The notes: generated from the sequence alone by a model not told the origin. Counted from the first letter of the stretch, positions 17,734 through 27,013 are shown. The stretch: DNA of 64,000 nucleotides from Bacillota bacterium (GCA_023393115.1 JAEWMS010000002.1:1-64000); one strand, 5' to 3'. Numbers and translations are program-made.

Positions 17734-18762
17734 CTACTTCAAAGGAATACACGTTTTTCCTTCAAATAATTTAGCTTTCATATTTATCGTGGTTTTTTTC
17801 GGTCTTTCACCATCCAACCAGGCAACCATTAACTCGGCTGCAATCCTGCCCATTTCATGGGTAGGTTGTTCCATAGTAGTTAATACCGGCAAATACGCTG
17901 AATGGTCAAAGGTATCTCTGATGCCGTCAAATCCGATGACCGAGACATCCTCAGGCACTCGTATGTTCATTTCACCGGCAGCATATATTCCTCCGTAGGC
18001 CGATTCGTCACTTCCGAAAAAGACTGCGGTGGGAGGGTTTTCATGTGCCATAAGCTGCTTCATACCCCAGTATCCGTCCTTGAAAGAATGCCCTCCGTTA
18101 ATAATATTGTCTGGAAACACCGGCAACCCCGCTTGTTCCATTGCCTTAGAAAAGCCTTGAAGCCGGGCCTTTCCAATTCCACTGGTCAACAGGCCTGTTA
18201 CATGCCCAATGGACTTATGCCCTAGCTTAATCAAATAGTTTGTTGCCTGGTATGCTCCTTCCACATTGTCTACATTAACACTGACTATCCTGGGGTCATC
18301 CACACAATTCTGCATAACAATATATGGAATGTTAACGCTCTCTAAAAAATCAATATCTTCTTTTTCGAGATCATTCAGTAAAGTCATGATAACACCGTCC
18401 ACCCCATGACTTACCAGGTTTTTCAGATTATCTTTATAGGCTTTTTGATAATCCCAGAAGGTTTTATGCTTTTTACTGTTTGCAAAGAATAAACCATAAT
18501 TTGTAGGAACTACCCCATCTTCAATTCCCGATATATAGTTACCCCAAAAAGGCTGTGTAATATTATATATGAGTGCACCTATTATATTGCTTCTTTTCCG
18601 GACAAGCGAACGAGCAGCGGCACTGGGGATATAGTTAAGTTCGTTTATAACCTCTTCAACTTTTTTACGTGTCTCTTCCTTTACTCCTGGAAAATTATTT
18701 ATTACTCTTGATACTGTAGCCCGCGATACTCCTGCCTTTTTAGCAATTAAATCAATATTCAT
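17734..18762 (-). CDS. LacI-family transcriptional regulator
   Basis: 342 residues from the ATG at 18762 (AAAGGTGG upstream). The N-terminal helix-turn-helix is IDLIAKKAGVSRATVSRVIN, followed by a hinge with YIPSAAARSL and a periplasmic-binding-like effector domain, including GVIMTLL, HVTGLLTSGIGKARLQGF and VIGFDG. It probably represses the importer/GH operon in the absence of its sugar inducer. A palindromic operator sits just downstream of that operon's -10 box. It has its own terminator. Confidence 0.93.
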   Translation of the reverse strand: MNIDLIAKKAGVSRATVSRVINNFPGVKEETRKKVEEVINELNYIPSAAARSLVRKRSNIIGALIYNITQPFWGNYISGIEDGVVPTNYGLFFANSKKHKTFWDYQKAYKDNLKNLVSHGVDGVIMTLLNDLEKEDIDFLESVNIPYIVMQNCVDDPRIVSVNVDNVEGAYQATNYLIKLGHKSIGHVTGLLTSGIGKARLQGFSKAMEQAGLPVFPDNIINGGHSFKDGYWGMKQLMAHENPPTAVFFGSDESAYGGIYAAGEMNIRVPEDVSVIGFDGIRDTFDHSAYLPVLTTMEQPTHEMGRIAAELMVAWLDGERPKKTTINMKAKLFEGKTCIPLK

Positions 18763-18929
18763 TGCTTCCACCTTTTTGAATTATTTCATATGTAGGATAT
18801 CATATATAATTTTTTTAAACAAGCATAAACTTAGTGTAATCAGCAATCTCAGGCGAAATTGACGTATTTTTATTTTATGTTAACTTTTTTTCTTCTCAAT
18901 AACTACAATAAACTTATAACAGGGTAGCA

Positions 18930-18973
18930 AAAACGAAAGGTCTGATTTTATTGAAAATCAGACCTTTCGTTTT
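18930..18973 (-). terminator. Terminator of chemoreceptor 1
   Basis: Perfect long stem AAAACGAAAGGTCTGATTTT against GAAAATCAGACCTTTCGTTTT. The same hairpin, more diverged, follows the paralogous chemoreceptor at 21426-21460, so the terminator was duplicated with the gene. Confidence 0.85.
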
Positions 18974-18980
18974 TATTAGC

Positions 18981-20972
18981 TTAAATTTTAAATTTACCCA
19001 CAGCGTTAGCAAGTCCATCCGAGCTAACTTCAGTCTCCTTCATTAAATCGGAGACTTTTACTGCCTTATTCATAACATCTGAAGCTCTTTCTGCTATATT
19101 TTGCGTGCCTTGTGCTTCTTCGTTGTTAGATATTGTGACTTCATTAATGGCTCTTATCATATTCTCTATCGATATGGATAATATCCCAGCTGTTGAACTA
19201 AAATCAGAAACTAGTGTTTGTATGGCTTCTGCATCCTGATAGTATTGCTCTCCCGTATCTACCAATGTTTTATAGTCGCTGATTACTGTCGTATCAATGA
19301 AATCTAAAGCCTTCACCGAACTACGTGTCAAACTTTCTACAGAACTAACCACAAGTTTTGTAATCTCTTGAATCTCGCTGGCAGTGTTTTTTGAATCTTC
19401 AGCTAGCTTACGAATTTCGTCCGCTACCACAGCAAACCCTTTGCCAGCCTCTCCCGCTCTAGCCGCTTCTATAGCAGCATTTAATGCAAGCAAGTTCGTT
19501 TGATCTGTGATTTGCAGTATGGAATCGGTCAGTACGTTAATTTTCTCAACAGCCCTGGACTGTTCAATTGAATTTCTTATATCCAAATCTATGTCTCTAC
19601 TGATATCGTGAGCGGACTTTTGTGAATTTAAAGCATTTTCTTTTAAGTTTTGTGCACGTCTGCTTATTTCTTCAGATATCAAAGAGCCATTATTGGCTTT
19701 TGTCGCAATGGACTCTACTGCCTTCTCTATCTCTATTGATGTTGCATTCATTTCTTCGGCTGAAGCTGCTGTTTCTTCCATTCCGGCAGACATCTCTTCT
19801 GTGGTCGCCGATACGTCCTCAATTTGTGACACTAAATCTGACAAATTTAGTGTTGATACTTCAACGTTATTTTTCACACCATTAATCCCATGGATTATGT
19901 CCTGAAGAACAGTCCGAATGGATTTACTCATAACATCTACAGAACTCAAAAGAAGTCCAATCTCATCTTTCCTTTTAAGGTATTTTTCTTGTATTTCGCC
20001 GGTGAAATCCGCATTTGCCAGAACATTTAAATGCTCTGCAGCTTTTTTTATAGGTACAGCCACATAACTTGACATAATTAATGAAACAAAAACTGTGAGT
20101 AATGCAACAGCAATTATGCTTATAATTATAGTCAGCCTGTCACTGTTGAAATCTTCAAACACTTCATCCAGAGGAGCTACAGCCACTACCTTCCAGCCTG
20201 TATAAGAAACTGTAGAATACGCTGCTAAAATTTCTTTGCCATCATCATTCTTATACTCAACAATTCCCTCACTTTTAGCTAGAATTTCATTTTCAAATGC
20301 CTCTTTATTGCTGGTACTATTAATAATATCTTTATAATTTTTACCTACTTTATCAGAATTAATATCAAATATATAATCCCCTTTAGTAGTTAACATCATT
20401 GCACTTCCGGTCTTTGCAACCTGTATCTTCCCAAGTGAGTTCTCCAATTGTTTTGTATCAACCTGGCTGAAAACTGCTCCCTGAAAATTTCCACTATCAC
20501 TAAAAATTGGTACAGCAATTGTTATAACCTTGTTTCCGGTTGCTTTGCTAACGACAATATCTTGTATATAGGTTTTCTTCGTACTTTTTGCCTGCTGAAA
20601 ATACTCTCTATCAGCAAGATTTATAGTTTTACCATCTAATACATTAATTGCATTGCCGTCTTTATCAATAAATACAATTGTCTCTAGTTCTGTGTCACTA
20701 TCGTAAATAGGTCTAAGTACAGAATTTATCTGTGATGCATTCCCATTTTTAAATTCTGGATGGGCTTCAATAATACTTTCAATAATTGAAACCTTTTTAC
20801 CAATCCATGTATCCATAGTATTGGTGTTAGATTTGGCTATCTCATTTACCTGGTCTTCGATGTCATTTGTAACTGTTTGATTAAATTGGTTGAGCTGAAA
20901 TAACGACAATCCCATTAATGGGATTAGTGCTACACACATAATAATAAGCATTAACTTAAATCTGATTTTCAT
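18981..20972 (-). CDS. Methyl-accepting chemotaxis protein 1 (dCache type)
   Basis: 663 residues from the ATG at 20972 (GGGAG about 10 nt upstream). Membrane helix 1 (about residues 5-25), an extracellular Cache-type sensor of about 240 residues with YIQDIVVSKATG and YSTVSYTGWKVVAVAP, helix 2 near residues 280-300, HAMP, then the MA signalling domain whose hairpin tip reads QTNLLALNAAIEAARAGEAG. It is a transmembrane chemoreceptor that passes ligand signals to CheA/CheW. The sensor type usually binds amino acids or organic acids; the ligand is unknown. It has a same-length tandem paralogue at 21478-23469. Confidence 0.93.
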   Translation of the reverse strand: MKIRFKLMLIIMCVALIPLMGLSLFQLNQFNQTVTNDIEDQVNEIAKSNTNTMDTWIGKKVSIIESIIEAHPEFKNGNASQINSVLRPIYDSDTELETIVFIDKDGNAINVLDGKTINLADREYFQQAKSTKKTYIQDIVVSKATGNKVITIAVPIFSDSGNFQGAVFSQVDTKQLENSLGKIQVAKTGSAMMLTTKGDYIFDINSDKVGKNYKDIINSTSNKEAFENEILAKSEGIVEYKNDDGKEILAAYSTVSYTGWKVVAVAPLDEVFEDFNSDRLTIIISIIAVALLTVFVSLIMSSYVAVPIKKAAEHLNVLANADFTGEIQEKYLKRKDEIGLLLSSVDVMSKSIRTVLQDIIHGINGVKNNVEVSTLNLSDLVSQIEDVSATTEEMSAGMEETAASAEEMNATSIEIEKAVESIATKANNGSLISEEISRRAQNLKENALNSQKSAHDISRDIDLDIRNSIEQSRAVEKINVLTDSILQITDQTNLLALNAAIEAARAGEAGKGFAVVADEIRKLAEDSKNTASEIQEITKLVVSSVESLTRSSVKALDFIDTTVISDYKTLVDTGEQYYQDAEAIQTLVSDFSSTAGILSISIENMIRAINEVTISNNEEAQGTQNIAERASDVMNKAVKVSDLMKETEVSSDGLANAVGKFKI

Positions 20973-21425
20973 GACTTTCATTCTCCCTATTGTTAGATTG
21001 TACATCTACTTTTTCTTTTAAGTCTTTAATACCTTTCAAAAACATGAAAATAGAGTGGGACATCAATTGCTTTGTTATGTATATACAGATGACTAATTAA
21101 TAATCCAATAAACTTAAGCAAGCTATCCCACTGTCGAAAAATGTATATGTTTTTAGTCGAAAATTAAAGAATTAGTATCTTATTTTAATAATACCCAATT
21201 GTCTAATGAGTAAACATACCCTTTATTAATCAAGTGTATTATTGATATATTATAGCATCTTACTTGAGAAAGTGATATCGTTATATATTGGAATATTGAT
21301 GAATTATGTCGAAATTTGGATTTATTTATTTCGATACCTCTCTGAGAATTATTGTGTATATGCACAAGTTTGGCGTAAAGAAAGTGCCAAGGAGTTCAAA
21401 ACGAAGGTCACTAAGTATAAAAAAC
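20973..21425. other. Intergenic leader of chemoreceptor 1; no gene seen
   Basis: About 450 AT-rich bases. On the minus strand the part nearest the gene has paired blocks (AGTGGGA at 21125-21131 with TCCCACT at 21055-21061, plus an inner TTGCTT/AAGCAA pairing) that could form a structured 5' leader. Parts of it align with the leader of chemoreceptor 2. A 64-codon plus-strand frame at 21242-21436 has no ribosome binding site and no recognisable product. Confidence 0.4.
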
Positions 21426-21460
21426 GAAAGGTCTGATTTCTATTGAAAATCAAACCTTTC
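21426..21460 (-). terminator. Terminator of chemoreceptor 2
   Basis: GAAAGGTCTGATTTC paired with GAAAATCAAACCTTTC, one mismatch in the stem. It is a diverged copy of the hairpin at 18930-18973. Confidence 0.75.
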
Positions 21461-21477
21461 TAAATATAGAATAAAGA

Positions 21478-23469
21478 TTAAATTTTAAATTTACCCACAG
21501 CGTTAGCAAGTCGATCAGAGCTAAGTTCAGTCTCCCTCATTAAATCAGAGACTTTTACTGCTTTATTCATAACATCAGAAGATCTTTCTGCTATATTTTG
21601 CGTACCTTGCGCTTCTTCATTGTTAGATATTGTTACCTCATTAATGGCTTTTATCATATTTTCTATCGATATGGATAACATCCCAGCAGTTGAACTAAAA
21701 TCAGAAATTAATGTCTGTATGGCTTCTGCATCCTGATAGTATTGCTCTCCTGTATCTACCAGTGTTTTATAGTCGCTGATTACTGTTGTATCTATAAAAT
21801 CCAAAGCTTTCACCGAACTCTGTGTCAAACTCTCCACCGAACCAACCACAAGCTTTGTAATCTTCTGAATCTCATTAGCAGTATTTTTTGAATCTTCAGC
21901 CAACTTACGGATTTCATCTGCTACCACAGCAAACCCCTTACCGGCCTCTCCTGCTCTAGCCGCTTCTATAGCAGCATTTAATGCAAGCAAGTTAGTTTGA
22001 TCTGTAATTTGCAGTATGGATTCAGTAAGGACGTTAATTTTCTCAACTGCCTTGGACTGTTCAATTGAATTTCTTATATCCGATTCTATATCTATATGGA
22101 TATCGTTAGCGAACTTTTGCGAATTCAAGGCATTTTCTTTTAAGCTCTGTGCTCGTCTGCTTATTTCTTCAGATATCAGAGCGCCATTATTGGCTTTTGC
22201 CGAAATAGACTCAACTGCCTTCTCTATCTCTAATGATGTTGCATTCATTTCTTCGGCTGAAGCCGCAGTCTCTTCCATTCCGGCAGACATCTCTTCTGTA
22301 GTCGCCGATACGTCCTCAATTTGTACTACCAAATCTGACAAATTTAGTGTTGATACTGCAACGTTATCTTTCACCCCGTTAATCCCGTGGATTATGTCCT
22401 GAAGAACAGACCGAATGGATTTACTCATAATATCTACAGAACTCAAAAGATGTCCAATCTCATCCCTTCTCTTAAGATATTTTCCTTGTACTTCTCCGGT
22501 GAAATCCGCATTTGCTAGAACATTTAAATGCTCTGCAGCTTTCTTTATAGGTTCAGCCACATAACTTGAAATAATTATTGATACAAAAATTGTGAGTAAC
22601 GCAACTAATACTATTGATATAATTATAGTTAACCTACTCTTGTTAAAGTTTTTAAAAACTTCATTTAGAGGAGCTACAGCCACTACCTTCCAGCCTGTAT
22701 GAGACACTGTAGAGTATGCCGCAAGGACATCCCTGCCATCATCATTCTTATAGCGAACAGTTCCCTCTTTCTTAGCTAAAATTTCATTTTTATAGGCTTC
22801 CTCATTACTTGTATTCGTAATAAACTCCGTATAATTTTTTCCTATTTTATCAGAATTAATGTCAAATATGTAGTCGCCTTTAGTAGTCAACATCATAGCA
22901 CTTCCGGTCTCTGCAACCTTTATCTTCCCAAGTGAGTTCTCCAAGGATTTTATAGCAATCTGGGTGAAAATTACCCCCTGAACTTCCCCACTATCGTTTA
23001 GAATCGGTAAAGCAATAGTTATAACATTGTTACCAGTCACTTTACTAACAAGTATATCTTGTATATAGATTTTCTTTGTACTTTTTACCTGTTGAAAATA
23101 CTCTCTTTCAGATAGGTTTATAGTACTGTTATCTACTACATTAAGTGCATTACCTTCTTTGTCAATAAATACGGCTGTCTCCAGTTCGGTATCACTCTCT
23201 CTAATAGGTTTAAGTACGGCATTAATCTCTGATGCATTTCCATTCCCAAATTCAGGATGGGCTTTTAAAATGTTTTCGAATGTGGAAATCTTCTTGCTTA
23301 TCCAGGAATCGATGGTGTTGGAATTAGAATTGGCTATTTCATTTACCTGATCTTCGATGTTATTTGTGACAGTTCGGTTGAATTGGGTGAGCTGAAATAA
23401 CGACAAACTCATTAGTGGAATAAGTGCTACACACATAATAATAAGCATTAATTTAAATCTAATTTTCAT
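21478..23469 (-). CDS. Methyl-accepting chemotaxis protein 2 (dCache type)
   Basis: 663 residues from the ATG at 23469 (GGGG upstream), exactly as long as the downstream paralogue and identical to it at most positions. Domain order is the same: helix, Cache sensor, helix, HAMP, MA domain with QTNLLALNAAIEAARAGEAG. Differences concentrate in the extracellular sensor, for example in the segments around VIFTQIAIKSLEN and in the N-terminal sensor helix, while the signalling tip is unchanged. This suggests duplication followed by ligand-specificity divergence. A sigma-D-like promoter lies upstream at 23611-23636. Confidence 0.93.
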   Translation of the reverse strand: MKIRFKLMLIIMCVALIPLMSLSLFQLTQFNRTVTNNIEDQVNEIANSNSNTIDSWISKKISTFENILKAHPEFGNGNASEINAVLKPIRESDTELETAVFIDKEGNALNVVDNSTINLSEREYFQQVKSTKKIYIQDILVSKVTGNNVITIALPILNDSGEVQGVIFTQIAIKSLENSLGKIKVAETGSAMMLTTKGDYIFDINSDKIGKNYTEFITNTSNEEAYKNEILAKKEGTVRYKNDDGRDVLAAYSTVSHTGWKVVAVAPLNEVFKNFNKSRLTIIISIVLVALLTIFVSIIISSYVAEPIKKAAEHLNVLANADFTGEVQGKYLKRRDEIGHLLSSVDIMSKSIRSVLQDIIHGINGVKDNVAVSTLNLSDLVVQIEDVSATTEEMSAGMEETAASAEEMNATSLEIEKAVESISAKANNGALISEEISRRAQSLKENALNSQKFANDIHIDIESDIRNSIEQSKAVEKINVLTESILQITDQTNLLALNAAIEAARAGEAGKGFAVVADEIRKLAEDSKNTANEIQKITKLVVGSVESLTQSSVKALDFIDTTVISDYKTLVDTGEQYYQDAEAIQTLISDFSSTAGMLSISIENMIKAINEVTISNNEEAQGTQNIAERSSDVMNKAVKVSDLMRETELSSDRLANAVGKFKI

Positions 23470-23610
23470 AGCTTTCATCCCCTTTATTGTAATAATAATT
23501 TCAAGTTATACTTCTTGAATAAATCCTTGATGCCTTTTCCAGAAACATAAAACTAAAATGGGATTAATGCATTAGGTAAACCAATAAATTGCCAAATAAG
23601 GTGTAATTAT

Positions 23611-23636
23611 TTATCGGAAGAAAATTATATCAATTA
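23611..23636 (-). promoter_or_regulatory. Sigma-D (sigma-28)-like promoter
   Basis: Minus strand: TAAT at 23633-23636 and TCCGATAA ending at 23611, close to the flagellar/chemotaxis sigma consensus TAAA-N15-GCCGATAA. It lies about 140 nt upstream of the chemoreceptor 2 start. Confidence 0.45.
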
Positions 23637-24070
23637 ATAGAATAAATATCAGAAGGATAATTAATAATCTAATACTTTTAGTGATTATTTACTGTTGCAG
23701 CCACGAATAAAGGGAGAGGTTCTTTCTTCCTTTTCAATCAGTAAAATATGCCCTCCTTTCTGCTAAAGGAATGTTGATTATTAGTATAATTATGAATGGT
23801 TAATATAAATGTCTTATTGAATATTATTATGAATAGTTAATATAAGTATTTTATCGAGTATATTGAATAGTTAATATATAGTAGTGAAAATTTCGTTATT
23901 CTTAACTATATTATAGCATACATTTTAAGAATTTAATATAGTATTATGCTGGAATATCTGATATTTTAAAGAAATCTGTCGGAATTTAGATTATTTTGCT
24001 TATACAAGACATCAGCTTGTAATTGTGTTTAGGTTTTACAAAAATATATACTATCCCAGACAATAAAAAA
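23637..24070. other. Intergenic region with short direct repeats; no gene seen
   Basis: AT-rich, without a credible gene. It contains nearly three copies of a repeat (see 23789-23880) and an isolated GGAGGG motif on the minus strand at about 23753-23758, followed by no convincing frame. Confidence 0.4.
23789..23880. repeat. Degenerate tandem repeat upstream of chemoreceptor 2
   Basis: The core GAATRGTTAATATA recurs at 23794, 23831 and 23865 (periods 37 and 34 nt), with similar flanks (TTATGAAT before, TTATYGA after). It lies 150-250 nt upstream of the sigma-D-like promoter. It may be regulator sites or slippage products. Confidence 0.6.
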
Positions 24071-24095
24071 TGCTACCAAACAAAGTTTGATAGCA
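24071..24095 (-). terminator. Terminator of tRNA-Leu
   Basis: TGCTACCAAAC and TTTGATAGCA arms around an AAAG loop, followed by TTTTTTATTG on the minus strand, 2 nt beyond the tRNA CCA end. Confidence 0.8.
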
Positions 24096-24096
24096 T

Positions 24097-24185
24097 TGGT
24101 GCCGAAGACCGGAATCGAACCGGTACGGGGTGTTAGCCCCGCAGGATTTTAAGTCCTGTGCGTCTGCCAGTTCCGCCACTTCGGC
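24097..24185 (-). tRNA. tRNA-Leu(TAA)
   Basis: An 89-nt class II tRNA with a long variable arm and encoded CCA. Acceptor GCCGAAG pairs with CTTCGGC; the anticodon loop is ACTTAAAAT with anticodon TAA; the variable arm is CGGGGCTAACACCCCG; the T-arm is CCGG-TTCGATT-CCGG. It lies downstream of yabR and has its own terminator. Confidence 0.95.
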
Positions 24186-24274
24186 TCGGATTAATAATGG
24201 CGACTAGCTTATTATAATACTATATGTATGCCAGTGTCAACACCAAATATTTCATATTTTAACGATAAATCAAA

Positions 24275-24706
24275 TTAGTACTGGGCTGATTTCCTGTATC
24301 CGCTGTTTCCGCGTTTTGAATCCATACTTTTCTTAAGGTCATGAAGCTTTTCATCGCTATCCTTCATAAATTTTGCCAAGCGGTCTTCAAAAGAAACATT
24401 TCCGCCGGAAGGTTTGGAACTGTTCCATTCCAATTCAGCAGGGGCTTTAGAAATGACAACGGGCGGTTTCTGATCACAGGCCTTCTTTATGGAGAGACCG
24501 ATCTTGCCGTTAGAATCAACTGTTAAAACTTTCACCTTGACTATCTGATTTTCTTTAAGATGGGAACTAATGTCCTTAACATACTCTTGAGCAACTTCTG
24601 AAATGTGAACCAAACCTGTTTTGCCTTCGGGTAATTGAACAAACGCTCCAAAAGCAGTTATTCCAGTAATTTTACCCTCAATAATCTGACCAACTTCAAG
24701 CGGCAT
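24275..24706 (-). CDS. yabR: S1-domain RNA-binding protein (YabR/YugI type)
   Basis: 143 residues from the ATG at 24706 (GAGGAGG upstream; the longer frame lacks a ribosome site). One S1 domain fills residues 1-75: GQIIEGKITGITAFGAFVQL and GLVHISEVA, with VKVKVLTVDSNGKIGLSIKK closing the barrel. A charged tail of about 65 residues ends in an Arg/Lys-rich stretch. It probably binds structured RNA or the ribosome. It is placed exactly where B. subtilis has yabR, next to divIC, which supports the symbol. Confidence 0.9.
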   Translation of the reverse strand: MPLEVGQIIEGKITGITAFGAFVQLPEGKTGLVHISEVAQEYVKDISSHLKENQIVKVKVLTVDSNGKIGLSIKKACDQKPPVVISKAPAELEWNSSKPSGGNVSFEDRLAKFMKDSDEKLHDLKKSMDSKRGNSGYRKSAQY

Positions 24707-24808
24707 AAAATAAGAAATCCTCCTCAAATTCGACCCGTGATACACTTCTGAAAATAACAATAAAACAATTCGATTATATAGTATATGTTAATCCCAGTCA
24801 AGCAGTAG

Positions 24809-25087
24809 TTACTTATTGGTGTCTACATATATTTTTTCACCATCTTTAACATAACCCAGCTTTTCTCTGGCTATTTTCTCAGCGAATTCGTCAGAATTTA
24901 TTTGTGACTTCTGCTTCAAAAGCTGCTGCTTTTTTAGTGTCTCGGCATGAATACTTTTCTCAAGCTGTGCATACTGTAACTTTCTGTCCTCGATGCTGGC
25001 CTGCTGATTATAGAATGTATAGCTGAAGTAACAAATTGAGGCAATCAGTATTAATGTCCACATGTTAAATTTCTTTTGTTTTTTCAT
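24809..25087 (-). CDS. divIC: Septum formation initiator DivIC/FtsB
   Basis: 92 residues: a short cytoplasmic basic stretch, one membrane helix (WTLILIASICYFSYTFY), an extracellular coiled coil (about residues 30-65) and the C-terminal IAREKLGYVKDGEKIY motif that defines the DivIC/FtsB family. It is part of the divisome FtsL-DivIB-DivIC complex that activates septal cell-wall synthesis. It follows yabQ, as in B. subtilis. Confidence 0.92.
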   Translation of the reverse strand: MKKQKKFNMWTLILIASICYFSYTFYNQQASIEDRKLQYAQLEKSIHAETLKKQQLLKQKSQINSDEFAEKIAREKLGYVKDGEKIYVDTNK

Positions 25088-25231
25088 ATCCTACCTCACG
25101 GATCACAATATCTTTTGTAACTACATTTAATTCGGTGAATTCTTATTACACAAATACGCAGCCATTCATAACTATATTCTATACATACACAAAAAATCCT
25201 TCAAGCTGAGTAATAAATTTATCAATTTAGT

Positions 25232-25828
25232 TTAGGAGCCGCTTTCATCACTTTGCTTGATTTTTTCTTTCCTTTGGATAATTCTTTTAAAGCTTTCTTT
25301 ACCAAGCTTACCAGCCTTCAATTTTACTCCCCGGGCTTTTATTCCCAGTATACTGACTTTCCCCTTTACATCAGCCTTTCTGAAAGCTAACAGGAATCCG
25401 CGGCCAATAAGCCGTAACATTTTAACAATTAGGCCAAAAATGAATAAAGTTGGAATTGATATTATTTTGTATAACAACTTAAAGGGATAGCTTATTACTT
25501 TCCAGATAAATCTTAGAATTATCTTAACTATATTAATAATAGTTATTGAAGATTTAATAACAATATTACTTAATAGTGTTTCATAAAGTATAACACCTAT
25601 TGCATTCCCTATAAATATGAATCCTCTCATCTGGCCATTGTTGCTGTAATACACCGTTACAAACAATAGTACTGCGGCTATGAGCCAATACAATATGTCT
25701 TCAAGACTAACAAATATAACACCGGTTTTAATAGCCCTTCTTTTTATTCTCAAAATATCATATAGAAAAGCAGCAGCGGCTCCGGCCAATATAGCATATA
25801 GAAATATGTACACCTGTTCAGCAATCAT
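25232..25828 (-). CDS. yabQ: Spore cortex biosynthesis protein YabQ
   Basis: 198 residues from the ATG at 25828. The first 90 residues hold about four membrane helices (VYIFLYAILAGAAAAFLYD, then YWLIAAVLLFVTVYY and others), the YabQ domain. The rest is a Lys-rich tail with further amphipathic segments. It is a sporulation membrane protein required for cortex formation in Bacillus. It lies between yabP and divIC in the conserved cluster, 50 nt after yabP. Confidence 0.9.
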   Translation of the reverse strand: MIAEQVYIFLYAILAGAAAAFLYDILRIKRRAIKTGVIFVSLEDILYWLIAAVLLFVTVYYSNNGQMRGFIFIGNAIGVILYETLLSNIVIKSSITIINIVKIILRFIWKVISYPFKLLYKIISIPTLFIFGLIVKMLRLIGRGFLLAFRKADVKGKVSILGIKARGVKLKAGKLGKESFKRIIQRKEKIKQSDESGS

Positions 25829-25878
25829 CTGGTATCCCCACAAGCCTTTTCGTAAATATATTTAGCTATATTAATAGT

Positions 25879-26163
25879 CTATTTAAACATTTTGCCAAAG
25901 AACGACTTTGATTTGGTATTTTCACCATCAGTATATTCAAGCGAAAATATATCCCCTTCCACAACCAATTCATTACTATCCAGATTGAGCTTATTTATAT
26001 GTAACTCTGTCCCCCTTATAACCAATACTCCAATATCTGTAACCGCTATTATGTTCTCTTCGTTGAAGCTTTCTACATCAACAACCCCTGTAACACTTAG
26101 TTTTTCACGGTTATCAAGAATCAGTGTCTGATTTTTCGGCTTAATTGTTTTCTTATCTTCCAT
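25879..26163 (-). CDS. yabP: Sporulation protein YabP
   Basis: 94 residues, YabP/YqfC family. Visible blocks are LILDNREKLSVTGVVDVESF near the N-terminus, IAVTDIGVLVIRGTELHINK and VEGDIFSLEY. It starts after AAGGAGG. In B. subtilis it is expressed in the mother cell under sigma-E and needed for cortex formation together with YabQ. It shares an operon with yabQ here. Confidence 0.93.
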   Translation of the reverse strand: MEDKKTIKPKNQTLILDNREKLSVTGVVDVESFNEENIIAVTDIGVLVIRGTELHINKLNLDSNELVVEGDIFSLEYTDGENTKSKSFFGKMFK

Positions 26164-26349
26164 TTGAAAACATCCTCCTTATAAATGCGAAATAGACTAG
26201 CCCTCGCTATATAATACATATGCTTTAACAACCTAAAAAATGATTTTGTCTGCAGAATAAATATTGATTTGATGTAAAAGGACAGGACTACCTTCAGAAG
26301 GTTGACAACAAGAAAACAGGACTCGCATTTTCTATTTTAGGGATAAAAA

Positions 26350-26400
26350 AAAGGACTGCTGCTCAGTGAACAAATATATTAATTGTGCAACAGCCCCTTT
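26350..26400 (-). terminator. Terminator of the hup-rqcP transcript
   Basis: Minus-strand AAAGGGGCTGTTG pairs with CAGCAGTCCTTT across a loop of about 25 nt and is followed by eight T residues, directly after the rqcP stop. It separates housekeeping genes from the sporulation pair yabP-yabQ. Confidence 0.7.
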
Positions 26401-26402
26401 AA

Positions 26403-26642
26403 TTACTTTAAAATGTACATTTCTTTTGCATCATCTTTTGTTACGTGTTCTGATATCCTAGTAATTTCAATGATGGTATTATTATTTCCAAATTGAATTT
26501 CTATAATATCTCCCACCTTAACTTCCGAGCCCGGTTTTGCAACCTTATCATTAATTTTAACTCTTCCCTGCTCACATACTTCGTTTGCGACAGTTCTTCT
26601 TTTTATTAGTCTGCTGACCTTCAAATACTTATCTATTCTCAT
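26403..26642 (-). CDS. rqcP: S4-domain protein RqcP (YabO)
   Basis: 79 residues that are almost entirely one S4 RNA-binding domain: MRIDKYLKVSRLIKRRTVAN, EVCEQGRVKINDKVAKPGSE, VKVGDIIEIQF. Together with RqcH this family acts in ribosome quality control, adding alanine tails on stalled 50S subunits in Firmicutes. It starts after GGGGG and lies about 95 nt behind hup with a common terminator. Its position between mazG/hup and yabP matches yabO in B. subtilis. Confidence 0.92.
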   Translation of the reverse strand: MRIDKYLKVSRLIKRRTVANEVCEQGRVKINDKVAKPGSEVKVGDIIEIQFGNNNTIIEITRISEHVTKDDAKEMYILK

Positions 26643-26737
26643 TTTTCCCCCATCTGTGTAAGCACACCCCTCATAATTTGTATAACACCTAAATCATATA
26701 CACAAAATGTTTTCGGTTGTATTGCCTCTTTCATAAA

Positions 26738-27013
26738 CTACTGATTCAGCTTATCCTTTAGGTCCTTACCTGCTTTAAAAGTAGGTACATTACTTTCAGG
26801 AATATCAATTTCTTCCATTGTCTGCGGGTTTCTTCCCTTTCTGGCAGCCCTCTGCTTAACTTCAAAGGATCCAAACCCTACAAGCTGAACCTTGTCCTTA
26901 TTAACAAGAGTTTCTTCCACACTTTCAATCAAAGCGTTTAATGCCTTTTCTGAATCTTTCTTTGACAGGCCGGATTTTCCAGCTATACTGTCGACAAGTT
27001 CGGTTTTATTCAT
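26738..27013 (-). CDS. hup: HU-family DNA-binding protein
   Basis: 91 residues from the ATG at 27013 (GGGAGG upstream). It has the full HU fold: MNKTELVDSIAGKSGLSKKD, GFGSFEVKQRAARKGRNPQT (the DNA-binding arm) and VPTFKAGKDLKDKLN at the C-terminus. A small dimeric nucleoid protein that bends DNA. In B. subtilis hbs is located elsewhere; its presence here between mazG and rqcP is a common clostridial arrangement. Confidence 0.95.
   Translation of the reverse strand: MNKTELVDSIAGKSGLSKKDSEKALNALIESVEETLVNKDKVQLVGFGSFEVKQRAARKGRNPQTMEEIDIPESNVPTFKAGKDLKDKLNQ

Noticed and set aside
21242..21436. 64-codon plus-strand ORF between the chemoreceptors
   Set aside because: No ribosome site and no recognisable product; it runs into the terminator hairpin of the neighbouring gene.
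20973..21477. c-di-GMP or other known riboswitch before chemoreceptor 1
   Set aside because: Paired blocks exist, but the conserved core of known riboswitch classes was not found.
23700..23760. Short peptide gene behind GGAGGG on the minus strand
   Set aside because: The only frames start at non-standard or poorly spaced codons and show no known peptide features.
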